64,000 nt of DNA from a virus. Every line of letters begins with the position of its first letter. Position 1 is the first letter of the stretch. Where the stretch lies: positions 1 to 64,000 of IMG/VR virus record IMGVR_UViG_3300037140_000174, one strand, 5' to 3'. The notes under the pieces are model-generated. The model was not told where the DNA came from and did not search any database. It saw only the letters and a list, made by a program, of their open reading frames with translations. The position numbers and the translations under genes are program-made. Positions 33,763 to 41,632 of the stretch are shown piece by piece.

Positions 33763-34692
33763 ATTCCGCGCAACGGTTCAGGGACTTACACTCTTCCGCA
33801 GTCGCCCTTTGTTCCAGGGACGACGATATCTTCGGCTGCGGTAAATTCTGATTTTTCAGATGTTGCCAACGCCTTGACTGGATCAGTTTCTGTTGATGGT
33901 CAAACCACCATCACTGGTCAGTTGAAATTCCCAAATGGGTCGGCTGCTGCCCCATCTCATACGTTTGCATCAAATCTTACGACGGGGATGTATTATATTG
34001 GAACGAAATATTTGGGTTTCACTACGGGTGGAACCCAAATTGTCGCCTTCAATGGTAATAGTCAAGGTTCTGGTCAAAGTGGAAATGTAATCGAAATTAA
34101 TACTGCGACTGGAACTATTTATCCTAACCCAGTTGGTTTTATTGGGGATTTTGCAGGACCTACGGCTCCCGCTGGTTGGCTTCTTTGCTATGGACAAGTT
34201 GTCAACACAAGTGATTATCCAGAGCTTTTTGTAGCTCTAGGAAGTACCAACACTTATGGAGGAAATGGAACTACTACATTTGGTATCCCTGATTGTCGTG
34301 GCCGTGCTTCTTTTGGTAAAGATAATATGGGAGGTTCGGCTGCCAACCGAATTACTTCGGCTGGTGGTAATTTTGATGGCACGGTTCTTGGGGGCACAGG
34401 CGGTCAGCAGAATTTTACCCTTACGACAACCCAACTGCCGGCCATTAAACCAGCAATAACGATTACTGATCCAGGGCATCTTCATATTACGTCTAATCTT
34501 GTCGTCAACGGAGGTGGAAGCGATAATATCCTTACGAGTGGGGGTATTATTAATATTACTGCACCTAACACAAACACAGCTGTGACCGGAATAACGGCTG
34601 CTTTTACCAGCAATCTTGGTTCTGGGAATGCTACTCCGGTTCTGTCACCTTCAATTATTTTCAATAAGATAATCTTTGCAGGGCGTGTATAA
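33763..34692 (+). CDS. Tail collar-domain fibre protein (ATT start)
   Basis: A 309-residue protein if it starts at ATT 33763. The N-terminus PRNGSGTYTLPQSPFVPGTT is the standard opening of many phage tail proteins, normally right after the initiator Met, and it lies upstream of the first TTG (33874) in the frame. A Phage_Col collar domain follows: FAGPTAPAGWLLCYGQVVNT, DYPELFVALGSTNTYGGNG and TTFGIPDCRGRASFGKD. The C-terminal half is Gly/Asn/Thr-rich. Its stop overlaps the tail spike start (TAATG). ATT is rare as a start and may limit expression. Confidence 0.8.
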   Translation: MPRNGSGTYTLPQSPFVPGTTISSAAVNSDFSDVANALTGSVSVDGQTTITGQLKFPNGSAAAPSHTFASNLTTGMYYIGTKYLGFTTGGTQIVAFNGNSQGSGQSGNVIEINTATGTIYPNPVGFIGDFAGPTAPAGWLLCYGQVVNTSDYPELFVALGSTNTYGGNGTTTFGIPDCRGRASFGKDNMGGSAANRITSAGGNFDGTVLGGTGGQQNFTLTTTQLPAIKPAITITDPGHLHITSNLVVNGGGSDNILTSGGIINITAPNTNTAVTGITAAFTSNLGSGNATPVLSPSIIFNKIIFAGRV

Positions 34693-37577
34693 TGGTTTCG
34701 TTGCTCAGATATTATAATGAATTGCGGGAGTGGTCGGTTATCTCAGGCAATGATTTAGACATAGGACGTACTCCGGTTTCAGATACTAATTACACACAGA
34801 CGCTAGACAATATTCAAATTGCCTACACTACTCTGACAGTTTCACGGGTTATTTCCCTACTCCCTGCCAGTAGCTTTGCCCCAGGGCAGCAGATAATAAT
34901 TCGTGATGATTCTGGCTCTGCTTCATCTACTGTAACGATCAGTGCTAAGCCCAATGGTACTGATAAGATAAATGGTAGTAACACTACTCAGATTATGGTC
35001 AATGCTCCGTTTGGGGCAGTGTGGCTGGAATCAAATGGAGTCAGTAGTTGGACTACGGGGAATCTGGTTCAGGCACCCACTCGTGTCAGCTTAGGTATTG
35101 ACTCTAGGACTCCGGTTTCAAATGTAAACTATACGGTACTGGCTACCGATTATAATATTGCTTACATTACTCTGACAGCTTCACGGGTCGTGTCCCTGCC
35201 TGCTGCTAGTAGCTACTCATCTGGTCGACTTCTGGCTATTCGTGATGATTCTGGGTCAGCATCAGCTACCAAGACCATTAGTGCTAAGCCCAATGGCACC
35301 GATGATATTAATGGCAGCAACACTACTCAGGCCATGATTAACTCCCCTTTTGGGGTGGTTATGCTGGAGTCAGATGGAGTCAGTAATTGGACTGTATATC
35401 TGGTTCAGGCACCCACTCGTGTCAGCCTAGGCATTGATTCGCGTACCCCAGTGGCCGATACTAACTATACGGTACTGGCCACTGATTATAATATTGCCTA
35501 TACGTCCTTGACCGCTGCTCGCACGGTGCTTTTGCCTGCTGCTAGCAGTTATTCACCTGGTCGGCTTTTGGTGGTTCGTGATGATTCTGGGCAATCTACG
35601 TCAACTATTACAGTCAGCATCTCTCCTAATTTGAGTGACCTTATTAATGGAGTCAACAGCAGTACAGTTGTTCTTAATAGCCCTTGGGCGATGGCTTTTA
35701 TCGAGTCAGATGGTGTATCTAAATGGACCATCAATCCAGATCTGGATGCCAAGCTGACGCCACACGGCGACACCAATTTCGTAATGGTGGCGGCCGACAC
35801 CACTACCAATATCACCGCGACTTATACCGCGCCGAGGACTGGGACGCTGCCGGCTGCAAACGCGGTAGTGGCCGGTGCCCCATACCTCGTCGGAGATCAA
35901 GCTGGCGGGGTTACCAAAGCCTCCCCGCTTACACTCGCTCGAGCTGGGTCTGATACTGTCAACGGTGGCGTGTCGATCATCGCCATTGACAATCCGAACA
36001 ATGCCGCGATCGGCTTTTCTGACGGGGTCTCGAAGTGGAGCTTCTTCAGCCTCGTTTCGAGGTTCATTCAGCCGTTCACCGGGGCCATCAATCGGACGCT
36101 GGCCTCGATCTTCTCGGATTGGCCGGTTAGGCCACAGGATTTCAGCACCCTAAGCGGCAACCCGGTCGGCACCGGATCGGATGACACGCAGGCAATCCAA
36201 GCCGCTATAAACACGGGAAAGACCGTTTATCTCCCCAAGACCGCCAGCGGCTATCTGTTGAACAGCACGGCTCTGAATTGCACGACGGCGGGGCAACTCA
36301 TCTACGGCGACGGTATCGAGGGCGGGACGATCATCAATGTCGGGACCGGCTTTATCGGTATAGGCGCTGGTGCCCCAACGGCGGGCACGAACGGGGTATT
36401 CAAATTCAATAGCGGCGAGCCTGGCCCGCATATTCGTGGCCTCACAATCACCGGCGCGCAGCCCAACAACGTCACGACCTCCGCCTCATCGAACACCATC
36501 GGCACAGGAAGCAAGACCTTCACCGTCGGCTCTGGTCTCACGTATTTCGTGGCCGGGTACACAGTCTATATCTACGACACCGCCAACCCGGCCAACACGA
36601 TGACCGGGTCGGTCAGCAGCTATTCCGGCACGACGCTGGTCGTCAGCATCTCGTCGGTAACGGGTTCCGGGACCTTCACCACCTGGACCATCCAGTGCGC
36701 GGCGCTGGCCAACCAGAACCAATACCCTCCTGCCGTTTGGTGTGCATATTCAAGCACCACAGCCTCTCAGGCGCGGTTCATTCTTGAGGATATTCTGATC
36801 TACGGGTTCCCGACCGGGATCGACATGCGCGGCAACAATGGTGGGGCCTATCTCAGGAATGTTTGGCTCGGGTGCCTCGGCAACAATATCCTGATTGACG
36901 GCTGTCTGGATGTTGTTCAGATCAATTCCCTTAGAGTATGGCCGTTTGGTTTGAAGAACAATGCTGAGTTGGCCATTTTTTGTGCCGGTGGCACAAACGG
37001 AATCTATGTCTACCGTTGTGACGGCTTGTATATTGATAACGCGACGTTCATTTGCAACGACCAACTGCAAATTGACACCTCAGTGGCGTCTGCCTACAGT
37101 CTTGGCGGCGGAATGTTCGGTGTGGCAGCGGCGACCGAGTTTGACAGTTTCAACGGTATCATCATGAATGATGCTGCCGGCATTGGCGGATCATCATTTT
37201 CGGTGGCTGGCAGTTTTCTATCTATGGGTGGACCGGCCTTCATCAGCACCAATATAGCGGCCGGACACCTGAATATCTCGACTTCCATTTTCAACTGTCA
37301 GTTTGACCAGACCGCACTTGCTTGCGGTGGCGGCTTGCTTAACGCGACCGGCAATACGTTCGTCTGCGGGAACTTCGCTCGCAGCAATACCGTCATCAAC
37401 GTCACCTCCGGAACCGTTATCCTCATCGGGAACACACCGGATGGCCCGACCGTTTCTGGAAATTTCATAACCACAGCGGCAGGATCGCAATTCCATCGAG
37501 TGATTGGTAACGGCAAAAATACTGGATGGACCAACTCTCTTGGGGCAAATACAAACGCCATCTACGCTAATAACTAA
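34692..37577 (+). CDS. Tail spike with tandem beta modules and pectate-lyase-like beta-helix
   Basis: A 961-residue receptor-binding spike. Residues about 27-450 are three close and one diverged copy of a 104-113 residue module. From about residue 475 a beta-helix begins with RPQDFSTLSGNPVGTGSDDT and QAIQAAINTGKTVYLPKTAS, the opening of pectate-lyase-superfamily spikes that bind or cut surface polysaccharide. Composition jumps from AT-rich (23 of 60 GC at 34921-34980) to GC-rich (37 of 60 at 36241-36300) near 35740, where module 4 starts, so the end was probably acquired by recombination. Enzyme activity not shown. Confidence 0.8.
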   Translation: MVSLLRYYNELREWSVISGNDLDIGRTPVSDTNYTQTLDNIQIAYTTLTVSRVISLLPASSFAPGQQIIIRDDSGSASSTVTISAKPNGTDKINGSNTTQIMVNAPFGAVWLESNGVSSWTTGNLVQAPTRVSLGIDSRTPVSNVNYTVLATDYNIAYITLTASRVVSLPAASSYSSGRLLAIRDDSGSASATKTISAKPNGTDDINGSNTTQAMINSPFGVVMLESDGVSNWTVYLVQAPTRVSLGIDSRTPVADTNYTVLATDYNIAYTSLTAARTVLLPAASSYSPGRLLVVRDDSGQSTSTITVSISPNLSDLINGVNSSTVVLNSPWAMAFIESDGVSKWTINPDLDAKLTPHGDTNFVMVAADTTTNITATYTAPRTGTLPAANAVVAGAPYLVGDQAGGVTKASPLTLARAGSDTVNGGVSIIAIDNPNNAAIGFSDGVSKWSFFSLVSRFIQPFTGAINRTLASIFSDWPVRPQDFSTLSGNPVGTGSDDTQAIQAAINTGKTVYLPKTASGYLLNSTALNCTTAGQLIYGDGIEGGTIINVGTGFIGIGAGAPTAGTNGVFKFNSGEPGPHIRGLTITGAQPNNVTTSASSNTIGTGSKTFTVGSGLTYFVAGYTVYIYDTANPANTMTGSVSSYSGTTLVVSISSVTGSGTFTTWTIQCAALANQNQYPPAVWCAYSSTTASQARFILEDILIYGFPTGIDMRGNNGGAYLRNVWLGCLGNNILIDGCLDVVQINSLRVWPFGLKNNAELAIFCAGGTNGIYVYRCDGLYIDNATFICNDQLQIDTSVASAYSLGGGMFGVAAATEFDSFNGIIMNDAAGIGGSSFSVAGSFLSMGGPAFISTNIAAGHLNISTSIFNCQFDQTALACGGGLLNATGNTFVCGNFARSNTVINVTSGTVILIGNTPDGPTVSGNFITTAAGSQFHRVIGNGKNTGWTNSLGANTNAIYANN
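34770..36060 (+). repeat. Four tandem modules of about 110 residues in the tail spike
   Basis: Units begin at 34770, 35109, 35445 and 35757 (113, 112 and 104 codons apart) with TPVSDTNYT, TPVSNVNYT, TPVADTNYT and TPHGDTNFV. Shared internal marks are IIRDDSGSAS, KPNGTDKING and a closing ESxGVSxW. Units 1-3 are similar even as DNA (a 27-base stretch at 35064 recurs at 35400); unit 4 is diverged and GC-rich. Confidence 0.9.
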
Positions 37578-37624
37578 AGTTGCTATATATTGTAGTCGCA
37601 ACATATCAAAATCAGGAAAAGTAG

Positions 37625-38227
37625 ATGAGTTTCACCAACGGTGTATATACACCCCCATCTGGAGCTGAAAATGCCTTCCCTGGGCAAGTCATTGCTTCAG
37701 CGACGTGGAATGCTATCTTCACCGATATTGCAAACAACGGCCTAACCGTTGTCGGCACATCTGGTGCCAACACCATTAAAGGGAACAATACTAACGCGAC
37801 AGCCACTGTTGCTGATCTGACCGTGCCTCAAGCACAGTCAATGTTGGGGATGAGTATTTTTACGGTAAAGTTAACTGGAGTTAACTTTAATGCTGCAAAT
37901 ACAGATAATCCAATTAGCATAACTTTGCCGAGTGGGTTTACTCGTTACTCTGTGGCTTCATGTGTTTTGTCTGGAGCCAGTGGTTCTTTGAGCACAGCTA
38001 CTTGTGCGATGTATACGAATGCTTCAGCAGGCGGTGTTGTTGTGTTTGGAAGTACTGCAATTACAGTTACTTCGTCTGCTGAGAATACAATCAATAATAC
38101 CCAAATTATCACTCCTTCTGCTTTAATAACTGAGAGTTTTAATGTTGCCACTCTTTATTTTAGGACACTCACAGCAGAAGGTATAGCACAAACCGGAAAT
38201 GTAACTCTTTATATTCGTCCAATATAG
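37625..38227 (+). CDS. Short tail fibre protein
   Basis: A 200-residue protein. The N-terminus MSFTNGVYTPPSGAENAFPG with QVIASATWNAIFTDIANN is a particle-attachment sequence common among phage tail proteins. It is followed by a GNNTNATATVADLTVPQAQS linker and a beta-rich C-terminal domain with scattered Thr/Ser. It is more AT-rich than the spike end before it. A possible second receptor-binding fibre or spike partner. Confidence 0.65.
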   Translation: MSFTNGVYTPPSGAENAFPGQVIASATWNAIFTDIANNGLTVVGTSGANTIKGNNTNATATVADLTVPQAQSMLGMSIFTVKLTGVNFNAANTDNPISITLPSGFTRYSVASCVLSGASGSLSTATCAMYTNASAGGVVVFGSTAITVTSSAENTINNTQIITPSALITESFNVATLYFRTLTAEGIAQTGNVTLYIRPI

Positions 38228-38242
38228 CTTAAGGAAGTGAAC

Positions 38243-39049
38243 ATGGTGTTTAAGCCTGTTTGTATCGACTTGTATCAGCACGACGCTGTTGAAGATTTCA
38301 ACAAAGTTAAAGCTCAAGGCATCCCCTTCTTGATCCACAAAGCAAGTGAGGGAATGACTGAAGTTGATAAGCAATATAAAGCCCGACGAACTGAATGGCT
38401 TAAAGGGGATGCTATCAAAGTTACTGACATTGATGGTCAAATTCTTCTTTTGAAGCCTCGTATTGCAGCTTATCACTTTTTTGATGGGGGAGACCCAGTA
38501 GCGGAAGCCAACCACTTCTTAAATACCGCTGATATTCAACCAGGAGAAGATGCAGTAATTGATTGGGAACAAGTTGGGGCTAGTGGTCACCAACCGAATG
38601 CCGAATCAGCAGATATTTTCTGCAAAGTGCTCGAAGCAAAACTTGGGTTCAGCGTTATTGTATATTCTGGGAATGTTGCTAAAGAACAATTGAAAGGAAT
38701 TGATCAAAGGTTCCGTGGCAGGCGCTTGTGGTTGGCGAGCTATGGGAAAACATTCACCGTGCAGCAGAGCTGGGCTCAATCTGGTCCTTGGCTTTGGCAA
38801 GATGATGGAGATAAATACGGCCCTGGTCCCACCAAAATTCCGGGGGTAAACAACTATTGTGATAACTCAACAATCTCTTCTTCAATGACTGTGAAGAAGC
38901 TCTATTCAGATTGGGGTGGGCCGGCTGTTGTTACTACCCCGATAGTTCTGAACGAAGCCAAACTTGTTCCTGATCCTGAAAGCATGATTATCCAAGGATT
39001 GGAAGGAGAATTGAATGAGTTGGGAGGGTGGATTAAAAGCCGCCTATAG
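38243..39049 (+). CDS. GH25-type lysozyme endolysin
   Basis: A 268-residue muramidase-like enzyme for host lysis. The GH25 fold is recognised from CIDLYQHDAVEDF, GIPFLIHKASEGMTEVD, RIAAYHFFDGGDPVAEANHF, and DAVIDWEQVG with the acidic pair of the active site, then FSVIVYSGN, LWLASYG and PWLWQDDG. AAGGAAG precedes ATG 38243 (GTG 38237 is an alternative). No signal peptide is seen, so a holin is needed; small membrane proteins follow. Confidence 0.88.
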   Translation: MVFKPVCIDLYQHDAVEDFNKVKAQGIPFLIHKASEGMTEVDKQYKARRTEWLKGDAIKVTDIDGQILLLKPRIAAYHFFDGGDPVAEANHFLNTADIQPGEDAVIDWEQVGASGHQPNAESADIFCKVLEAKLGFSVIVYSGNVAKEQLKGIDQRFRGRRLWLASYGKTFTVQQSWAQSGPWLWQDDGDKYGPGPTKIPGVNNYCDNSTISSSMTVKKLYSDWGGPAVVTTPIVLNEAKLVPDPESMIIQGLEGELNELGGWIKSRL

Positions 39050-39107
39050 TGTAGGGCTGTGGGGGTTATTCATCTTCACAGTTATGGTTCTTTTGGCCAA
39101 AGTGTGA
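39015..39107 (+). CDS. 30-residue membrane protein, possible lysis helper
   Basis: A short frame overlapping the end of the endolysin gene, with GGAAGGAG before ATG 39015. The product MSWEGGLKAAYSVG... has one hydrophobic helix (LWGLFIFTVMVLLAKV). Its size, ribosome site and place suit a pinholin-like or accessory lysis peptide; none of this is tested. Confidence 0.5.
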   Translation: MSWEGGLKAAYSVGLWGLFIFTVMVLLAKV

Positions 39108-39125
39108 AACAAAACGGAGTGTGTA

Positions 39126-39308
39126 ATGAAAGGTTATCGAACTTACGTTGTAGGCTTCTTTATGGCAGTGGGGCCGGCTGCGATCACTTACCTGCTTGGC
39201 CTCGATTGGACCAAGTTGATCGGCCCAAATGGAGCACTGCTCGTTGCAGGCATACTTACCATTGCAATGAGATCAATAACCACGACACCCCCTAGACAAG
39301 GATCTTAA
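39126..39308 (+). CDS. Putative holin-like membrane protein
   Basis: A 60-residue protein with GGAG before ATG 39126. Two hydrophobic segments (YVVGFFMAVGPAAITYLLGL and LLVAGILTIAMRSI) flank DWTKLIGPNGA, and it ends with a short hydrophilic tail. This small two-span layout next to an endolysin fits a holin or a conserved phage membrane protein. Confidence 0.65.
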   Translation: MKGYRTYVVGFFMAVGPAAITYLLGLDWTKLIGPNGALLVAGILTIAMRSITTTPPRQGS

Positions 39309-39311
39309 CCC

Positions 39312-39683
39312 ATGCTGAAAAAGATCGTTGCACTTACCTTGGCACTTTCCCTCGGTGGATGTGCTGGATTCCAAACGTTCCTCACGAATTTGAACACGAA
39401 TGCCAACCAATACAGCCAACTGGTTGGTAAAGATCTGATCCTGGTCGCGAACATTCTTGTTCAGGCCGAATGTGCCCCGGCCACTCAGACTGGTGGGCAG
39501 GTTGTGACAAACATTCTTAAGATTGTTGCCCCTAACTCCAAAGCGGCAGCGAGCGTACAGAATGTACTGGCAACGAATGCTCAGGTAGCTGGCATTTTGT
39601 GCCCGTTTGCTTCGGCTATCCAGGCTAGTGTTGGGACGGTGCCCTCTGGTACGCCTACACAAATCATACCAGCAACTTCGTGA
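39312..39683 (+). CDS. Small lipoprotein, possible outer-membrane spanin
   Basis: A 123-residue protein with signal sequence IVALTLALSLGGCAGF; LGGC is a lipobox, so Cys 17 would be lipidated. The mature part is Ala/Asn/Gln-rich and helical, with two more cysteines. A lipoprotein beside endolysin and holin-like genes could be an o-spanin, although it is larger and less proline-rich than typical ones. Confidence 0.65.
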   Translation: MLKKIVALTLALSLGGCAGFQTFLTNLNTNANQYSQLVGKDLILVANILVQAECAPATQTGGQVVTNILKIVAPNSKAAASVQNVLATNAQVAGILCPFASAIQASVGTVPSGTPTQIIPATS

Positions 39684-39690
39684 GGGTCAA

Positions 39691-39864
39691 ATGGCAACAG
39701 CTAATCAAACCACCACTGTCAAAGCAGCAGTCGTTGCTGTTTTGAATAAGCACTTCGTCTCAAAGCTAGCCGCTTCTTGGCTGTCTGGGGTAGCAGATGA
39801 AATCACTCAGGCTGCTATCAGTGCTTACGAAAACAATGCCTCAACCTCACCAGTCGGAAATTGA
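39691..39864 (+). CDS. Small phage protein
   Basis: A 57-residue protein with GAGGG before ATG 39691. ATANQTTTVKAAVVAVLNKH is followed by FVSKLAASWLSGVADEITQA. It is helical with moderately hydrophobic patches. Its end overlaps the start of the HTH protein. Function unknown. Confidence 0.55.
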   Translation: MATANQTTTVKAAVVAVLNKHFVSKLAASWLSGVADEITQAAISAYENNASTSPVGN

Positions 39865-40213
39865 GGAACTCAAAGAACGGATTGCTCAGCTAGAGGCTAC
39901 GCTTTTAGCTGGGCAATCTGATTGGCTTGAATTCGGGCTTAGCACTACAGAGTCACGTTTGTTCGCATCACTCATGAACCTGACTTTACTGCATCGTGGA
40001 TCATTGCAGCTTCTAATGAGGGATACCCATAAGGAAGCAGTAAGTGAAAATGCCGAAACGGTAGCCATGTATCGTATAAGGAAAAAACTTAAGAAATATG
40101 GCATTGAGATAAAATCAAAGACAAGAACTGGCTACTATTTGACCCCACATGACAAAGCGAAAGCGAGAGCCCTTTTCGGAACAAGACATGGAAACATTGC
40201 TAAAGTGGCTTGA
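39836..40213 (+). CDS. Winged-helix (OmpR C-terminal type) DNA-binding protein
   Basis: A 125-residue protein starting with a coiled coil (EIEELKERIAQLEATLLAGQ). The rest resembles the effector domain of OmpR-family response regulators: LSTTESRLFASLMNL, then VAMYRIRKKLKKYGIEIKSK and TRTGYYLTP, the recognition helix and wing. No receiver domain is present. Late transcription control is a guess. It has no good ribosome site and probably depends on coupling with the gene before it. Confidence 0.7.
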   Translation: MPQPHQSEIEELKERIAQLEATLLAGQSDWLEFGLSTTESRLFASLMNLTLLHRGSLQLLMRDTHKEAVSENAETVAMYRIRKKLKKYGIEIKSKTRTGYYLTPHDKAKARALFGTRHGNIAKVA

Positions 40214-40313
40214 TGAGCACGTAACAAAGGATTGGCAGATCGGTCCTGTTCAGTTCGTAGTGTATGTGGCAGCCATTTTGTTCGTCATAACTGAAATAAT
40301 CCGGAGAATCTGA
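40149..40313 (+). CDS. Small membrane protein overlapping the winged-helix gene
   Basis: A 54-codon frame (or 41 from ATG 40188). Basic N-terminus MTKRKREPFSEQDMETLLKW, then one membrane span VQFVVYVAAILFVITEII ending in RRI. It fills the 100-base gap after the winged-helix gene and ends just before the next ribosome site. Function unknown. Confidence 0.5.
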   Translation: MTKRKREPFSEQDMETLLKWLDEHVTKDWQIGPVQFVVYVAAILFVITEIIRRI

Positions 40314-40315
40314 TC

Positions 40316-40564
40316 ATGCGTGCATTCGTAGCTTTGTTGCTCTTGACGTCCACTGCTTTCGCGCAGGAGCGTTCGGCTCCCCTAAGCTTGGCGCAAGCTA
40401 GGCAGCTATTGTCCGCCGTTGGCGTGAGCGTAGGTAAGGTTTTTGCGGTCGACCCTACCCCCGGTGCCCGTTCAGATCGCTACGCCCTTACCCGCTTAGA
40501 CAGCCACCAAAAGCGCCCCAATGTCTTTCAGCTTGAGATTGAAATAACTCCTCTAGCAAAATAG
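40316..40564 (+). CDS. Small exported protein
   Basis: An 82-residue protein with signal peptide FVALLLLTSTAFAQ and GGAG before ATG 40316. The mature part (RSAPLSLAQARQLLSAVGVS, SDRYALTRLDSHQKRPNVFQ) is soluble with no cysteine. Function unknown; it could be periplasmic during lysis. Confidence 0.6.
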   Translation: MRAFVALLLLTSTAFAQERSAPLSLAQARQLLSAVGVSVGKVFAVDPTPGARSDRYALTRLDSHQKRPNVFQLEIEITPLAK

Positions 40565-40571
40565 GATCAAA

Positions 40572-40832
40572 ATGCCCCTGATCTCAATCATAATCGCACT
40601 TGTCGGCGGTCAATCTATTGGGGCAATAGCGGCAGGGCTTTCCATAGCTGATTGGATTGGTATCGCAGGTACGCTAATCTCAGCCGAACCAACTTTGGTC
40701 AAAGCCTTTTCAGAACTTCACCCGGCTTTTGATATTCTAGCAAAACACCTAGGTAACGGGGCTGAAGCAGCGGGGGGAGCTGCCTACCAATCCCTCGGTC
40801 CACACTATCACGGAGGCCCTAAAAGCCCATAA
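40572..40832 (+). CDS. Small membrane-associated protein
   Basis: An 86-residue protein with AGGAT before ATG 40572. Two hydrophobic stretches (ISIIIALVGGQSIGAIAAGL and WIGIAGTLI) are followed by a helical hydrophilic part and a Gly/His/Pro tail. Role unknown; it is part of the run of small membrane proteins after the endolysin. Confidence 0.55.
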   Translation: MPLISIIIALVGGQSIGAIAAGLSIADWIGIAGTLISAEPTLVKAFSELHPAFDILAKHLGNGAEAAGGAAYQSLGPHYHGGPKSP

Positions 40833-40856
40833 CGGCGCAAATGCTAGGGGTTAAAA

Positions 40857-41174
40857 ATGAACGATTTTCTATCTTCTTTATCCCTTGATCCCAGTGCGTT
40901 AGTAGCCGGTGCTTTAGGTGGGGTGGTTGCAATCTTTGCGTTGAGGCAAACGAAACCGTTCGATGCAGTGGGTAGTGTACTCATCGGAGCTATTCTAGGC
41001 AACTATTTATGGGGTCTGACGTTTAAGTGGTTAGCATGGGTGCCTGTAACCCCTTCTCTCGCTCAAGCATTGACGGGGATGGGCGGTATGGGTTTTGCCC
41101 AAGCGATCATAACCCTAATGAAGAATGCACCAGCAATGTTACAGCAGCGAAAGGACACAAACAATGAGCCCTGA
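40857..41174 (+). CDS. Membrane protein, holin candidate
   Basis: A 105-residue protein with three likely spans: LVAGALGGVVAIFAL, VGSVLIGAILGNYLWGLTF and a Gly-rich third (ALTGMGGMGFAQAIITL), then a charged tail (MLQQRKDTNNEP). GGGG precedes ATG 40857. Class I holins have this three-span layout. It overlaps the next gene. Confidence 0.6.
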   Translation: MNDFLSSLSLDPSALVAGALGGVVAIFALRQTKPFDAVGSVLIGAILGNYLWGLTFKWLAWVPVTPSLAQALTGMGGMGFAQAIITLMKNAPAMLQQRKDTNNEP

Positions 41175-41517
41175 TCTTGCTGCTCAATTGAGCGGTTCTC
41201 TCCCTTACGTGTTCTCAATTTTGGGGGTAGTGGTTTTCGTACTTAGTTTGATGGTATCTCAGCAAATAGGACTGGATCCTAATCGGATACCCCCTTGGTG
41301 CCACTTGAAGCGAGCTGGGGTCCTCTTGTTAGGAATAATTTGCTTAGCAGATGCTTTTCAGCTAAGCACAGTGCCAACTTGGCACCGATTTTGGGGAATG
41401 CTATCCGTAGTTATGATATTAACTGGATCAGCATTTTCAAGAAGTACAGATGGTAAGATAAGAAGCAAATTCAGAATACGTTCTGAAACCGAAGTAATAA
41501 AGAAAGCGATTTTCTAA
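41164..41517 (+). CDS. Membrane protein
   Basis: A 117-residue protein overlapping the previous gene. Likely spans are YVFSILGVVVFVLSLMV, AGVLLLGIICLADAF and FWGMLSVVMILTGSAF, with a basic tail (IRSKFRIRSETEVIKK). It is the last gene before the late terminator. Function unknown; could be an antiholin or partner of the protein at 40857. Confidence 0.6.
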   Translation: MSPDLAAQLSGSLPYVFSILGVVVFVLSLMVSQQIGLDPNRIPPWCHLKRAGVLLLGIICLADAFQLSTVPTWHRFWGMLSVVMILTGSAFSRSTDGKIRSKFRIRSETEVIKKAIF

Positions 41518-41539
41518 GCTCGGTCTCCTCCCACCAACT

Positions 41540-41572
41540 GCCCTCGTCATTAATTTGACGGGGGCTTTTTTA
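41540..41572 (+). terminator. Rho-independent terminator of the late genes
   Basis: A 10-bp stem (GCCCTCGTCA with TGACGGGGGC, one U-G pair), a six-base loop and six Ts. It follows the last small membrane gene and isolates the gcrA-like gene, which must have its own transcription or readthrough. Confidence 0.88.
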
Positions 41573-41632
41573 TTCCTGGCGTATTTAGGGGGTGTGCCCT
41601 AGTTTTTTAGGCATGACTAAATGGAGAAAAGC

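Noticed and set aside
41587-41610. Small hairpin TAGGG...CCCTA followed by six Ts
   Set aside because: Five-bp stem only and directly before gcrA; too weak to call beside the strong terminator at 41540.
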